A stretch of DNA of 64,000 nucleotides from Arthrobacter globiformis (GTDB lineage: Bacteria > Actinomycetota > Actinomycetes > Actinomycetales > Micrococcaceae), in the NCBI RefSeq assembly GCF_003261175.1, contig NZ_QLNP01000003.1:1-64000 (forward strand), given 5' to 3'. The position numbers were made by a program, and so were the translations under genes. Numbering within the stretch: the first letter of the stretch is position 1; each line of letters starts with the position of its first letter. Shown here piece by piece: positions 10,944 through 19,483 of the stretch. The notes below the pieces were generated by a model. That model made no database searches and was not told the origin of the DNA. It saw nothing but the letters and a program-made list of their open reading frames with translations.

Positions 10944-11300
10944 CTAGATCAGCACCGCGATGACGGCGAGGTCCTCGCCGGCGTAGCTCTCGGCGTCCTG
11001 GAGGATCTCGCAGATGACGCCGAATGAGCGGTCGCCGCGGAAGGCTGCGGGGACCTGCCAGATCACGGTCAGGGGCTTCGCGCCGTCGTCGGAAATGGCG
11101 TCGGCGAAGTCATGCAGTGAGTCGTTGAGCGCATCGAGGTTGACGCCGAAGTGCTCCGGAAAATCCAGCGCCTCGCCGAAGGCTGCGAGCACGGACTTCT
11201 TGGAGTCGGCAGCAGGGACCAGCAGGCTCCGGCGGCCGGCGTCGGCTACCTGGTCCCGGAGTTCCTCGAGGGTCCAGGTGTCGCCGGAATAGATCTTCAT
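10944..11300 (-). CDS. Barstar-family ribonuclease inhibitor
   Basis: A 118-residue acidic protein with the barstar fold signature: KIYSGDTWTLEELRDQ, then HFGVNLDALNDSLHDF near 50-66, which corresponds to the barstar helix and Asp-rich loop that plug barnase-type active sites, then LTVIWQ and a conserved EILQDAE helix. It should stay in the cytosol and neutralise the RNase encoded immediately upstream. ATG 11300 follows the RNase stop after 4 nt, so the two are co-translated. Toxin before inhibitor is the reverse of many toxin-antitoxin pairs but is seen for secreted RNase loci. The barstar family is certain; that the neighbouring RNase is its partner is inferred from adjacency. Confidence 0.88.
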   Translation of the reverse strand: MKIYSGDTWTLEELRDQVADAGRRSLLVPAADSKKSVLAAFGEALDFPEHFGVNLDALNDSLHDFADAISDDGAKPLTVIWQVPAAFRGDRSFGVICEILQDAESYAGEDLAVIAVLI

Positions 11301-11304
11301 GGTG

Positions 11305-11790
11305 CTATTTGCCTTCTGCTATGAACTTGAACGATTCGTAGTGGTCCGCCGTGTAGTACTTGTCGCCGGCCTGTCCCGCCACGATCCTGCGGGCGCCCCG
11401 GTCCGACTCGCCGGGCGTCGGCACCGTGTACTCCTTGTAGTACCCGCCGGCCTTGCGCGGCAGGATGCGTTCAAAGTTTCCGAATGTCACGCCGTCGCGG
11501 GGGTACGGGTAGGGTCCGCCCTGCCGGATCAGCGTCAGTGTCCGCCTGCCTTCCGCCGGTAGCTGGGACTCCCGGATGATCGGGAGCCCGGAGACGTTCG
11601 GCACGCCAGTGCCTTTGCCGGCCGACGACGGCGGCGCTGCGGCAGGTGCCGACGTCGTCGTTCCCGGAACCCCACTGGGCTGAACTCCACTGGGAGGCGT
11701 GCCGCCCGGCGCGATGAAAAGGTTGAAGACCACGAGGGCAGCCACGGCAAGCCCCAGCAGCAGCGTTCCGACATTCCAACGCCTGCGCAT
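11305..11790 (-). CDS. Membrane-anchored guanyl-specific ribonuclease, RNase Sa/barnase family
   Basis: 161 residues. The start MRRRW plus a hydrophobic segment (about 8-27) form an uncleaved signal anchor or signal peptide. A Pro/Ser/Thr/Ala linker (28-62) follows, then a C-terminal microbial RNase domain of about 95 residues. The catalytic set matches RNase Sa: Glu120 in GGYYKEYTV, Arg134/135 in RGARRIV and His150 in YYTADHYESF. LTLIRQGGPYPYPRDGVTFGN matches the N-terminal half. It probably cleaves RNA outside the membrane, as a scavenger or in competition. The ATG has AGGGAAC upstream and starts 16 nt after glgX, with barstar 4 nt downstream. Unlike RNase Sa no disulfide cysteines are present. 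Confidence 0.88.
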   Translation of the reverse strand: MRRRWNVGTLLLGLAVAALVVFNLFIAPGGTPPSGVQPSGVPGTTTSAPAAAPPSSAGKGTGVPNVSGLPIIRESQLPAEGRRTLTLIRQGGPYPYPRDGVTFGNFERILPRKAGGYYKEYTVPTPGESDRGARRIVAGQAGDKYYTADHYESFKFIAEGK

Positions 11791-11806
11791 GCCCGTTCCC
11801 TCTATG

Positions 11807-13924
11807 TTATGTGCGGTAGATGTTGATGGTGTAAGCCTGCACCTCGTCAGGCTCGCCGGAAGCGACCAGTGTGCCCTGGCGCCGGTCGTGGAGCTCGGAC
11901 GTGGTGAGGCGCAGATCGAAGACCCGCCTGCCGGTGCCGTCGTTGGTTACCTGCGGAAGGGTGACCTCGATGTCCTCGGGACCGCCGTTGACCACGATGA
12001 GCCCGGCCTCGTGCCCGTCATCGGAGCCGAGCAGCAGCTGAACCACCCGGTTCCCGGAATCGTTCCACCGTTCCATGGTCATGGGCTGCCCGCCCTGGTC
12101 GTACCAGTAGAGGTACGAGCGGGCGTCGCGGACGGGGTAGTCGGGCGGCTGGGCGGTCAGGAACTCCCGGCGGAGGCGGATCACGCGCTTGGTGCTCCGC
12201 AGCATGGCATGGGACTCCGGCGTGCTGGTCCAGTCGACCCACGTGAGGGGATTGTCCTGGCAGTACGCGTTGTTGTTGCCCTGCTGGGTGCGGCCGAGCT
12301 CGTCCCCTGCCGTGATCATGGGAACGCCGAGGGAAATCATGAGCGAGGCCATGAGGTTGCGCTTGCTCTGGTGGCGGCGCGCCAAAATGCCCTCGTCCTC
12401 GGTGCGTCCTTCAAAGCCGTGGTTGTAGCTTCGGTTGTCGCCATGCCCGTCCCGGTTCTGTTCACCGTTCGCCTCGTTGTGCTTGCGGTCGTAGGACACG
12501 AGGTCGGTCATGGTGAAACCGTCGTGGGAGGTGATGTAGTTCAGCGAAGCCAGCCGCGAGCGGCCCGATGGTTCGAACAGGCTCGCCGAGCCGGACAGGG
12601 CATCGGCCAGCCGGGCGACGGACGCTCCCCGGCCTCCGTTGTCGAGGGCGGCCCGGTCCGCCACCCAGAAGGAGCGCACGGCGTCGCGGTAGTGGTCGTT
12701 CCAGTCCACCCAGCCGCTGGGGAACCGGCCGGTCTGCCAGCCCCCGTAGCCCACGTCCCACGGTTCGGCGATCAGTTTGACGCGCGAGAGCACCGGATCC
12801 GCGGCGACCGCCACGAGGAAGGGGTGGTGGGGATCGAACTCGTTGGTTGCGTTCCTGCAGAGCGTGACCGCGAGGTCAAAGCGGAAGCCGTCGATGTGAA
12901 ACTCGTTCACCCAGTACCGCAGGGAGTCCAGCACCATCTGGATCACGCGGGGTTCGCCGAAGTTCAGGCTGTTGCCGCAGCCGGTGGTGTCAACGTATTT
13001 TCCGTTGCCGTCGGTGCGGTAGTACTTCTGCTCGCCGAGGCCCCGGAAGCTCAGGGTGTGGCCGTCCGGCCCGCCTTCGGCAGTGTGGTTGTAAACGACG
13101 TCGAGGATGACCTCGATGCCGGCGGCGTGCAGCAGCTTGACCATTCCCTTGAACTCGTCCTGGACGGCCTGCGGCCCCGCTTCCTGGGCCGATTTGGTGG
13201 CGTACCCGGGGGACGGCGCAAAGAACGCTGCCGTGTTGTAACCCCAGTAGTTGGTGAGGCCGAGGTTCTGGAGGTGTGGCTCGTCCAGATGGAAATGCAC
13301 GGGCAGCAACTGCAGGGCTGTGATGCCGAGACCGGTGAGGTGCTCGATCATGGCGGGGTGGGCCATGCCGGCGTATGTGCCGCGCAGGGCCTCCGGGATG
13401 TCCGGATGGAGCATGCTCTGTCCGCGGACGTGCGCCTCGTAGACGATGGTGTTGCGCCACGGTGTATTCGGCTTCTCGTCGGCGGCCCAGTCGAAGTCCG
13501 AAGACATCCTGACACTGGTGAGGAATCCGTCGCGTTCGTCGACGGCCCGGCCGTAGGGGTCCAGCAACAGCGGTTGCCGGCTGCCGCCGTCGTCGTCGAA
13601 ATCAACAGTGGGAACCGCAAGCGGCAGGACCTCTTCGCCTTGGGGGACGGCGCGGAAGCCGTACCGTGAGCCCACGGGGAATCCGTCGACCACACCGTGG
13701 TGGACGCCGTTCGGAAGGCCGGAGAGGGTCTGAAGGCGCCAGCTTTGCCCGGGCGCCTGGTAAGCCACCTCCAGCTTGGTGATGCCGGGCGCATAAACCG
13801 CAACGCGGGCGCGGCCGCCTGAGACCCCGCCTGCGCCGGGAACTTGGCGCGCTTCGCTGACCCCGAGGGGAAAGGCCTGGGGGTCGTCCACCATCGAGGT
13901 TGTGTCTAAAAGGGGCATTACCAT
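11807..13924 (-). CDS. glgX: Glycogen debranching enzyme (isoamylase type)
   Basis: GH13_11 debranching enzyme of about 705 residues that hydrolyses alpha-1,6 branches left after phosphorylase action. Motifs are the N-terminal CBM48 (VAVYAPGITKLEVAY), IVYEAHVRG, VYNHTAEGG, the nucleophile Asp near 350 in GFRFDLAVTL, the acid Glu near 387 in LIAEPWD and TSHDGFT. ATG 13924, ATG 13918 or TTG 13927 are all possible because no strong Shine-Dalgarno is visible. It works with glgP, 1 kb away on the other strand. The RNase/barstar pair follows it in the same direction with a 16-nt gap, so read-through is likely. Confidence 0.92.
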   Translation of the reverse strand: MVMPLLDTTSMVDDPQAFPLGVSEARQVPGAGGVSGGRARVAVYAPGITKLEVAYQAPGQSWRLQTLSGLPNGVHHGVVDGFPVGSRYGFRAVPQGEEVLPLAVPTVDFDDDGGSRQPLLLDPYGRAVDERDGFLTSVRMSSDFDWAADEKPNTPWRNTIVYEAHVRGQSMLHPDIPEALRGTYAGMAHPAMIEHLTGLGITALQLLPVHFHLDEPHLQNLGLTNYWGYNTAAFFAPSPGYATKSAQEAGPQAVQDEFKGMVKLLHAAGIEVILDVVYNHTAEGGPDGHTLSFRGLGEQKYYRTDGNGKYVDTTGCGNSLNFGEPRVIQMVLDSLRYWVNEFHIDGFRFDLAVTLCRNATNEFDPHHPFLVAVAADPVLSRVKLIAEPWDVGYGGWQTGRFPSGWVDWNDHYRDAVRSFWVADRAALDNGGRGASVARLADALSGSASLFEPSGRSRLASLNYITSHDGFTMTDLVSYDRKHNEANGEQNRDGHGDNRSYNHGFEGRTEDEGILARRHQSKRNLMASLMISLGVPMITAGDELGRTQQGNNNAYCQDNPLTWVDWTSTPESHAMLRSTKRVIRLRREFLTAQPPDYPVRDARSYLYWYDQGGQPMTMERWNDSGNRVVQLLLGSDDGHEAGLIVVNGGPEDIEVTLPQVTNDGTGRRVFDLRLTTSELHDRRQGTLVASGEPDEVQAYTINIYRT

Positions 13925-14038
13925 CAATTAAAGCTTAGCTGTCACATCGAAATCGCTGATCTATTCCGGCATGTTACGCATGCGGGGTACGTGGCGGCAC
14001 GCTAAACGCTGTAATGACGCAACGACGTGGAGGTTTTC

Positions 14039-14848
14039 GTGAAGATTGCATTGGCTCAAATCATCACCGGCAGGGATGTGGCCGGGAACCTCACCGTGGT
14101 CGAGGAGTATGCCCGCCGCGCCAAGGACGGCGGCGCCGAGATGGTCGTTTTCCCCGAGGCCACGATGCGGGCCTTCGGCAATTCCCTGCTGGACATCGCC
14201 GAGCCTCTGGACGGCCCCTGGGCCAGCCGCGTCCGCTCGATCGCTGACCGGCTGGGGATAGTGATCGTTGCCGGAATGTTCACTCCAGGTTCAGCGCCGT
14301 CCGAAGGGCAGACGAAGGTGCGCAATACGCTGCTGGTGGCCGGGCCGGGCGTGGACGCCAGCTACGACAAGGTGCACCTTTTCGACGCCTTCGGGTTCCT
14401 GGAGTCGGACACCGTTGACGCCGGGACCGGCCCCGTAACGTTCGACGTCGGCGGCCTCACCTTTGGCCTGGCCACCTGCTACGACATCCGCTTCCCGGCC
14501 CTCTTCACGGCCAACGCTGACCGCGGAGCCGTGGCCAACATCGTCTGCGCGTCCTGGGGTTCCGGCCCCGGCAAGGTCGACCAGTGGCAGCTCCTTGCCC
14601 GTGCCCGGGCCGTGGACACCACCACTTACGTCCTCGCCTGCGGCCAGGGCGATCCCGCCACCCAGGGCATCGAACCGCGGGGCGCGGCGCCCACGGGCGT
14701 GGGGCACAGCGCGGTCGTCTCGCCTTTCGGGCAGGTCCTGGAAGAGCTCGACGGCGCCCCCGGCCTGATCTTCGCCGACCTGGATCCCGATCTGGTCAAG
14801 GAAGCCCGCGCCAAGCTCCCGGTCCTGGCCAACCGCCGGGAGTTCTAA
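14039..14848 (+). CDS. Carbon-nitrogen (nitrilase superfamily) hydrolase
   Basis: A 269-residue amidase-like enzyme with the full nitrilase triad: Glu40 in VVFPEAT, Lys111 in SYDKVHLFD and Cys147 in LATCYDIRFP. The compact length and the CYDIRFP motif suggest the Nit1/Nit2/omega-amidase or deaminated-glutathione amidase branch, which cleaves small amides. Substrate is not deducible. GTG 14039 has GGAGG at 5-nt spacing, which beats an in-frame GTG at 14027. It is convergent with rlmB across the mirrored 32-nt repeat. Confidence 0.9.
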   Translation: MKIALAQIITGRDVAGNLTVVEEYARRAKDGGAEMVVFPEATMRAFGNSLLDIAEPLDGPWASRVRSIADRLGIVIVAGMFTPGSAPSEGQTKVRNTLLVAGPGVDASYDKVHLFDAFGFLESDTVDAGTGPVTFDVGGLTFGLATCYDIRFPALFTANADRGAVANIVCASWGSGPGKVDQWQLLARARAVDTTTYVLACGQGDPATQGIEPRGAAPTGVGHSAVVSPFGQVLEELDGAPGLIFADLDPDLVKEARAKLPVLANRREF

Positions 14849-14856
14849 GGCGCCAG

Positions 14857-15014
14857 AACGCTTCCTCAGATCCTGCCGGAAATCCCCAAACCCTCCTGCA
14901 GCTCCTGCCGCTTAAAACGGAACGCTTCCGCACCCAGGTGCGGAAGCGTTTGCCGGTTCCCTGCGAAAGCTGAGGAAGCGTTTCGTGTTTCCCTGCAGGA
15001 ACTGAGAGAGCGTT
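14857..15014. repeat. Mirrored array of 32-nt repeat units
   Basis: Plus-strand units begin with AACGCTTCC-like cores at 14857, 14889 and 14921. Minus-strand units end at 14950, 14982 and 15014. Every step is exactly 32 nt, and all three pairs share one centre at 14935.5. The central pair forms a perfect 13-bp stem (14921-14933 with 14938-14950) and a 4-nt loop. The consensus unit begins AACGCTTCCTCA and contains TCCTGC about 14 nt in. The array fills the gap between two convergent genes. A related two-unit copy lies at 47351-47414. It is not CRISPR-like, because whole units, not spacers, are similar. Confidence 0.85.
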
Positions 15015-15023
15015 TGGCCGGGG

Positions 15024-16025
15024 TTACTTCGCGGAGCGCTGGCGGGAGACTTCGTAGAGGGAGATGCCGACGGCCATGGAGGCGTTCAGGGATTCCATGG
15101 CGGAGTCGATCGGGATGGAGACGATCTGGTCGCAGTTTTCCCTGACGAGCCGGCTAAGGCCCTTACCCTCGGAGCCGACCACGATGCAGACGGGTTCGGT
15201 GGCAACGGTGAGGTCCGGCAGCGAGACGTCGCCGTCGCCGTCGAGCCCCAGCACGAAGACGCCCATGTCCTTGAACTGCTTGATGGCGTTGTTCAGGTTG
15301 GAGGCGCGGGCCACGGGAACGCGGACAGCCGCGCCGGCGCTGGTCTTCCATGCAGCGGCCGTGACGCCCACGGAGCGGCGCTCGGGGACGATGACACCGT
15401 GGCCGCTGAACGCCGAGACCGAGCGGATGATCGCGCCGAGGTTACGGGGGTCGGTGATGCCGTCCAGGGCGACGAAGAGGGGTGCGTTCGCGATGTGCCC
15501 CTTCTTCCAGCCTTCCACGGTCTCTTCGGCCAGGTCGTAGGCGTCCTGGTACTCGTACGGCGGGATCTGCAGGACGAGCCCTTGGTGCACGGCGTCGTCG
15601 GTCATCCGGTCCAGCTCGGGCTTGCCGGTCTCCAGCAGCGGGATGCCCCGTTCGGCGGCGATCTTCAGCGACTCTTTGACGCGGTCGTCCATCTCGATGC
15701 GGATGGCCACGTGCAGTGCCTTGGCGGGAATGCCGGCGCGCAGCGCCTCCACGACGGAGTTGCGGCCGGTGACGACCTCTTCGGTGGCACGCCCCTTCGG
15801 GCCCGACCGGGCACCGGCACTGCGGGTGCCGCCGGCACCAGCGGGCCGCTTGGCTGCGGAGCGATCCGCGAGCTGCTTGTTCTTGTGCGCCTTGTGGTAG
15901 GGGCGGTCCTCGGCCTTGGGGGTTGGCCCCTTGCCTTCGAGAGCCTTGCGGCCGTGGCCACCGGTTCCGGTGGTGGGGCCCTTCTTGAGCTTGCGGACTG
16001 CGCCCGGGCGACCTTTGTTGGCCAT
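15024..16025 (-). CDS. rlmB: 23S rRNA (guanosine-2'-O-)-methyltransferase, TrmH/SpoU family
   Basis: About 333 residues. The first 90 are a Lys/Arg/Gly-rich, probably disordered, RNA-binding extension typical of actinobacterial RlmB. A SpoU substrate-binding domain (TGRNSVVEALRAG) and a SPOUT methyltransferase domain follow, with the three SPOUT motifs ITDPRNLGAIIRS, IVVGSEGKGLSRL and IPIDSAMESLNASMAVGISL, which form the knotted SAM site. RlmB modifies G2251 of 23S rRNA; the exact target is by family. ATG 16025 (MANKGRP) has GGGTGG upstream. It follows cysS in the same direction with a 92-nt gap, the usual cysS-rlmB order. Confidence 0.93.
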   Translation of the reverse strand: MANKGRPGAVRKLKKGPTTGTGGHGRKALEGKGPTPKAEDRPYHKAHKNKQLADRSAAKRPAGAGGTRSAGARSGPKGRATEEVVTGRNSVVEALRAGIPAKALHVAIRIEMDDRVKESLKIAAERGIPLLETGKPELDRMTDDAVHQGLVLQIPPYEYQDAYDLAEETVEGWKKGHIANAPLFVALDGITDPRNLGAIIRSVSAFSGHGVIVPERRSVGVTAAAWKTSAGAAVRVPVARASNLNNAIKQFKDMGVFVLGLDGDGDVSLPDLTVATEPVCIVVGSEGKGLSRLVRENCDQIVSIPIDSAMESLNASMAVGISLYEVSRQRSAK

Positions 16026-16117
16026 GAATTCCACCCTTGGTTGTATTGAGTAAGTCTGGACTCCAGTCTACTGACTGGCCTCAAATCGTTGACCGGGCGG
16101 GCGCTGAGCCTGGGAGG

Positions 16118-17575
16118 CTAGCCGCGCTGCAGGCTCCAGGTGGCGCCGTCGGCGTTGTCTTCGACCAGGACGCCGGCCGCGGCGAGGGTGTCCCGGATGG
16201 CGTCGGAGGCGGCCCAGTCCTTCTTGGAACGGGCTTCGGCGCGGGCGGCGAGCTGCGCTTCAATGAGCGTACCAAGTGCACTGGTGGCCTGGTCGTCGAC
16301 GGCGGGCTGCGCGGCGTCGCTGATGCCCAGGACCCTCAGCATGTCGGTCACGCTGGCCAGGGCCTGCCGCGTCGCCGCCAGGTCGCCATCGGTGAGGGCT
16401 GAGTTGCCGGCGCGGACCGTATCGTGCAGAACCGCGAGGGCCTGCGGGACGTTGAGGTCGTCGTCCATGGCAGCGGCGAACGCCTCCGGAACGGTGCCGT
16501 GGCTGAAGAGGCCGGCAGCGCCGTCTTGCGTCATCGTGCTCCGAAGGGCGCGGCTGATGAAACCGTCAATGCGTTCGACGGCGGCCGCGGCCTCCTGCAG
16601 CGACGTCGGCTGGTAATCCAGCACCGAGCGGTACTGTGCCTGGCCCAGGTAGTAACGGACCACGCGCGGCGGCGCGATTTCCAGCATCTCGGCCGGGCTG
16701 ACGGTGTTGCCGACGGACTTCGACATTTTCTCGCCCTGATATGTGACCATGCCGTTGTGCATCCAGAAGTTGGCAAAGCCGTGGCCCGCCGCCTGGGACT
16801 GGGCCATCTCGTTTTCGTGGTGCGGAAAGCGCAGGTCGAGGCCGCCGCCGTGGATGTCGAATTCGGTGCCGAGGTATTTCGTGACCATTGCCGAGCATTC
16901 GAGGTGCCAGCCCGGACGGCCGGTGCCCCACGGCGAAACCCAGCTCGCCGTCGTCGGCTCCCCCTCCTTGTAGCCCTTCCAGAGGGCGAAGTCGCGGGGG
17001 TCCTTCTTGCCGCGCGGGTCCGCGTCCGCGGCACCTTGCATGTCATCAATCTTCTGCCGCGTCAGCGCGCCGTACTTGTTCCACGAGCGCACGTCGAAGT
17101 AGACGTCCCCGGAGCCATCGAGGGCAGGGTACGCGTGCCCGCGGTCGATCAGCTGCTGGATCAGTGCGTGCATCTCCGGGATGTGCCCCGTTGCCCGCGG
17201 CTCGTACGTGGGCCGGGACACGCCGAGGGTGTCGTAGGCCTTGAGGAACTCCTGCTCGTAGCGGTAGGCCAGCGCCCACCATTCCTCCTCCGGCACGGCC
17301 CCGGGCTCCTGCTCGAAGTCAGGGTGGAAGGAGGCCTCGGACTTGGCGAGGATCTTGTCGTCGATGTCGGTGACATTCCGGACCACCGTGACGCGGAAGC
17401 CGCGGTACTCAAGCCAGCGGCTGAGCTGGTCGAAGGCGATGGCGGAGCGGATGTGCCCCACGTGCGGCATGCCCTGCACCGTGGCACCGCAGTAATACAG
17501 GCTTACCTTGCCCGGTACCAGGGGAACGAAATCGCGGACTTCGGCGGATGCAGTGTCGTAAAAGCGCAGGGTCAC
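16118..17575 (-). CDS. cysS: Cysteinyl-tRNA synthetase
   Basis: Class I aminoacyl-tRNA synthetase of 485 residues that charges tRNA-Cys. It carries the zinc ligand Cys29 in YYCGATVQG, the HIGH motif as PHVGHIRS (37-44), ECSAMV, the [13 protein letters not shown] zinc/cysteine site and the KMSKS loop EKMSKSVGN near 280. The C-terminal DALR-like helical domain is complete. The start is GTG 17575 with GGAGC close by. It lies in the minus-strand series ispD-ispF-lipoprotein-cysS-rlmB, a common actinobacterial arrangement. Confidence 0.97.
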   Translation of the reverse strand: MTLRFYDTASAEVRDFVPLVPGKVSLYYCGATVQGMPHVGHIRSAIAFDQLSRWLEYRGFRVTVVRNVTDIDDKILAKSEASFHPDFEQEPGAVPEEEWWALAYRYEQEFLKAYDTLGVSRPTYEPRATGHIPEMHALIQQLIDRGHAYPALDGSGDVYFDVRSWNKYGALTRQKIDDMQGAADADPRGKKDPRDFALWKGYKEGEPTTASWVSPWGTGRPGWHLECSAMVTKYLGTEFDIHGGGLDLRFPHHENEMAQSQAAGHGFANFWMHNGMVTYQGEKMSKSVGNTVSPAEMLEIAPPRVVRYYLGQAQYRSVLDYQPTSLQEAAAAVERIDGFISRALRSTMTQDGAAGLFSHGTVPEAFAAAMDDDLNVPQALAVLHDTVRAGNSALTDGDLAATRQALASVTDMLRVLGISDAAQPAVDDQATSALGTLIEAQLAARAEARSKKDWAASDAIRDTLAAAGVLVEDNADGATWSLQRG

Positions 17576-17607
17576 CGCTCCAGATTAGCCGATGCCAATG
17601 TTCCCGC

Positions 17608-17934
17608 TTACTTGCAGACTTCGCCGATCCGGTTGTTCTGCCTGGCGAGTTCAGCCGTCTGCTCCGAACTCTTGTTTCCCAGCGAGGTGCCGGCCACCTG
17701 CTTCATGATGTCGGCCATCTTCTGGATGGGGTCGGCGACGTTCTGGGCCACCTTGTCGGCGACCTCCTGGTAGTGCTTGGCGATCTGGTCGGCCTGCTGC
17801 TGCTGGTTGCCCGTGGGCTTGAACGTGTCGCCCTGCAGGAACTTGCAGCTCTCCTCCACGCTCATGCGGGGGCTGCCGGCACAGCCGGCCAGCAGCATCC
17901 CTGCGATCACGACGGCGGGAAGCAGCTTTTTCAC
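17608..17934 (-). CDS. Small lipoprotein of unknown function
   Basis: 108 residues. It begins KKLLPAVVIAGMLLAGC, a type II signal peptide whose lipobox LAGC puts the acylated Cys at about 18. The mature part is polar and mostly helical, with a Gln run (QQQQ) and further Cys at about 30 and near the C-terminus. GTG 17934 has AGGAG at 7-8 nt. A long in-frame extension upstream overlaps ispF and has no signal, so I rejected it. The gene is inserted between ispF and cysS, 32 nt before cysS. I do not recognise a function. Confidence 0.8.
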   Translation of the reverse strand: MKKLLPAVVIAGMLLAGCAGSPRMSVEESCKFLQGDTFKPTGNQQQQADQIAKHYQEVADKVAQNVADPIQKMADIMKQVAGTSLGNKSSEQTAELARQNNRIGEVCK

Positions 17935-18034
17935 GGCGGGTCTCCTGGGATTGCGGTACTGGTGCTTATTCCAGCGTAGGTGATTTGGCTGCAGGTGCGG
18001 ACAGCCGCCCTGTGGGCCGGTGACGGCGGGACAG

Positions 18035-18547
18035 TTACGACGCCGGGTAGACCAGGGCCGTCGCCACTGCGGAAATGCCTTCGCCGCGGCCGGTGAAGCC
18101 GAGGCCGTCGCTGGTGGTGGCGGTAACGGTGACCGGGGCGCCCGCAGCCTCGGTGAGGACGCGCTGGGACTCTTCCCGGCGCGGGCCGAACTTGGGCCGG
18201 TTGCCCACGAACTGCACCGCGACATTGCCGATCTCGAAGCCTGCCGCCCTGACGATCCGGGCTGCTTCGGCCAGAAGCGTGACTCCGGAGGCCCCCGCGA
18301 ATTCGGGCCGGTCTGTGCCGAAGTGAGTGCCCAGATCGCCGATGCCGCATGCGGAGAACAGTGCGTCGGCGGCCGCGTGGGCCACGGGATCGCCGTCGGA
18401 ATGGCCGGCGAGGCCCCGCTCCCCCTCCCAGAGAAGCCCGCCCAGCCAGAGCGGCTGCGGGTCGCTGTCCGGGGCAAAGGCGTGCACGTCAATGCCGATG
18501 CCTGTCCGGGGCAGGAGTACCGGGGTGCGTGAAGCGTTGTGGGTCAT
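18035..18547 (-). CDS. ispF: 2-C-methyl-D-erythritol 2,4-cyclodiphosphate synthase
   Basis: Fifth enzyme of the MEP isoprenoid pathway, 170 residues. Metal-binding residues are visible in GIGIDVHAF and [18 protein letters not shown], the substrate loop in GTHFGTD and the C-terminal [18 protein letters not shown] 18547 has GGAAGG at about 5 nt. An ATG at 18562 would add five residues and cannot be excluded. It follows ispD after 23 nt, the usual ispD-ispF pair. Confidence 0.96.
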   Translation of the reverse strand: MTHNASRTPVLLPRTGIGIDVHAFAPDSDPQPLWLGGLLWEGERGLAGHSDGDPVAHAAADALFSACGIGDLGTHFGTDRPEFAGASGVTLLAEAARIVRAAGFEIGNVAVQFVGNRPKFGPRREESQRVLTEAAGAPVTVTATTSDGLGFTGRGEGISAVATALVYPAS

Positions 18548-18570
18548 GGCGCCTTCCGTCATGTGGTTTG

Positions 18571-19353
18571 TCAGCCCTCCACCCAGCGGGCGCCGAGGGG
18601 CCCCTCGAGCAGGCCCTCGGCGATGATGAGGTCCAGCGGGGTGGTGATTTTCAGCGACTGGCTGGCTCCCCGGACGGCGTGCACCGGCACGCCGAGAAGC
18701 TCCACCAGCATGGCGTCGTCGGTCACCGCGGCGGCCTGGCGCTCATCGAAGGCCGAGGCCGCCTGGTGCGCCTGCCGCAGCACGGAGAGCCTGAAGCCCT
18801 GCGGGGTCTGGACTGCCCGGAGCTCCTCCCGGGGCGCGGTTCCGGTGACGAGTTCAGGTGCGATGTCCGTGGCTGGCCCCTCGGTGGCGGCGACCGTCTT
18901 GACCGTGTCCACCACCGGGATCACCGGAATCACTGCATCGGCGCCGGCTGCCAGAGCCTGGGCCACCCGGTGGAAAACCTGCTCCGGCGCCAGGGCGCGG
19001 GCGGCGTCATGGACCAGAACCGCTTCGGTGCCGTCCTCGACGGCCGCCAGAGCGGAACGGACGGAATCCGCCCGGGACGCCCCGCCGTCGACCATTGTGA
19101 GGAGCGGGCCGCCGTCGACCAGCTCCACCCGGAAGTCTTCGCAGAGCCGGCGGAGTGCCTCGTCACCGGCCGGCAGCGCGATGCAGACCTGACTGGCGAT
19201 GCCTGCCGCGACGATCCCGCGGAGCGCGTGCATCAGGATCGGTTCACCGCCCAACGGCACGGCGGCCTTGGGCATGCCATACCCCAGCCTCTGCCCGGAC
19301 CCGGCGGCGACGAGGATCACGGCGGTCACGGGGCGCTTGGGTGCAGTGTTCAT
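18571..19353 (-). CDS. ispD: 2-C-methyl-D-erythritol 4-phosphate cytidylyltransferase
   Basis: Third enzyme of the MEP pathway, 260 residues. It has the CTP-binding loop [18 protein letters not shown], the Arg-Asp segment [19 protein letters not shown] and AVQTPQGFR, and a late TDDAMLVE and [11 protein letters not shown] 19353 is chosen although its Shine-Dalgarno is weak. An upstream in-frame extension to 19467 runs into the carD terminator and is unlikely. It is first of the minus-strand ispD-ispF-lipoprotein-cysS-rlmB series. Confidence 0.94.
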   Translation of the reverse strand: MNTAPKRPVTAVILVAAGSGQRLGYGMPKAAVPLGGEPILMHALRGIVAAGIASQVCIALPAGDEALRRLCEDFRVELVDGGPLLTMVDGGASRADSVRSALAAVEDGTEAVLVHDAARALAPEQVFHRVAQALAAGADAVIPVIPVVDTVKTVAATEGPATDIAPELVTGTAPREELRAVQTPQGFRLSVLRQAHQAASAFDERQAAAVTDDAMLVELLGVPVHAVRGASQSLKITTPLDLIIAEGLLEGPLGARWVEG

Positions 19354-19439
19354 GCGCTCTAGCCTACGTCCCAGCCGCACTCGCCCTCCATCTTCCAGGT
19401 GCTCCGTGGATGGGGTTATGGGATGGGTGTTTTTGGGCA

Positions 19440-19474
19440 AGAAGAAACCCCGGCGGCACTCTGCCACCGGGGTT
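19440..19474 (-). terminator. carD terminator
   Basis: An 11-bp stem (19446-19456 with 19464-19474, one G-U pair) is followed on the minus strand by TTTCTTCTT. It starts 10 nt past the carD stop and should separate carD from the isoprenoid genes, although CarD-IspD read-through is common. Confidence 0.75.
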
Positions 19475-19483
19475 CAATTCTTG

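Noticed and set aside
11699-13669. 656-codon open frame on the plus strand, antisense to glgX
   Set aside because: It lies wholly inside a clear GH13 gene. The amino-acid composition is that of a reverse-frame shadow in GC-rich DNA and it has no family features. The same applies to long frames antisense to glgB (1101-2015), glgE (5908-7620), the S9 peptidase (49423-51873) and pckG (58416-60722).
14857-15014. CRISPR array
   Set aside because: The 32-nt step suggests repeat plus spacer, but whole units are similar, there are no unique spacers, the arms are inverted about a centre, and no cas genes are nearby.
17608-18492. 294-residue version of the small lipoprotein
   Set aside because: The extension runs across ispF, which is a certain gene, and lacks signal features. 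The start at 17934 gives a clean lipoprotein signal.
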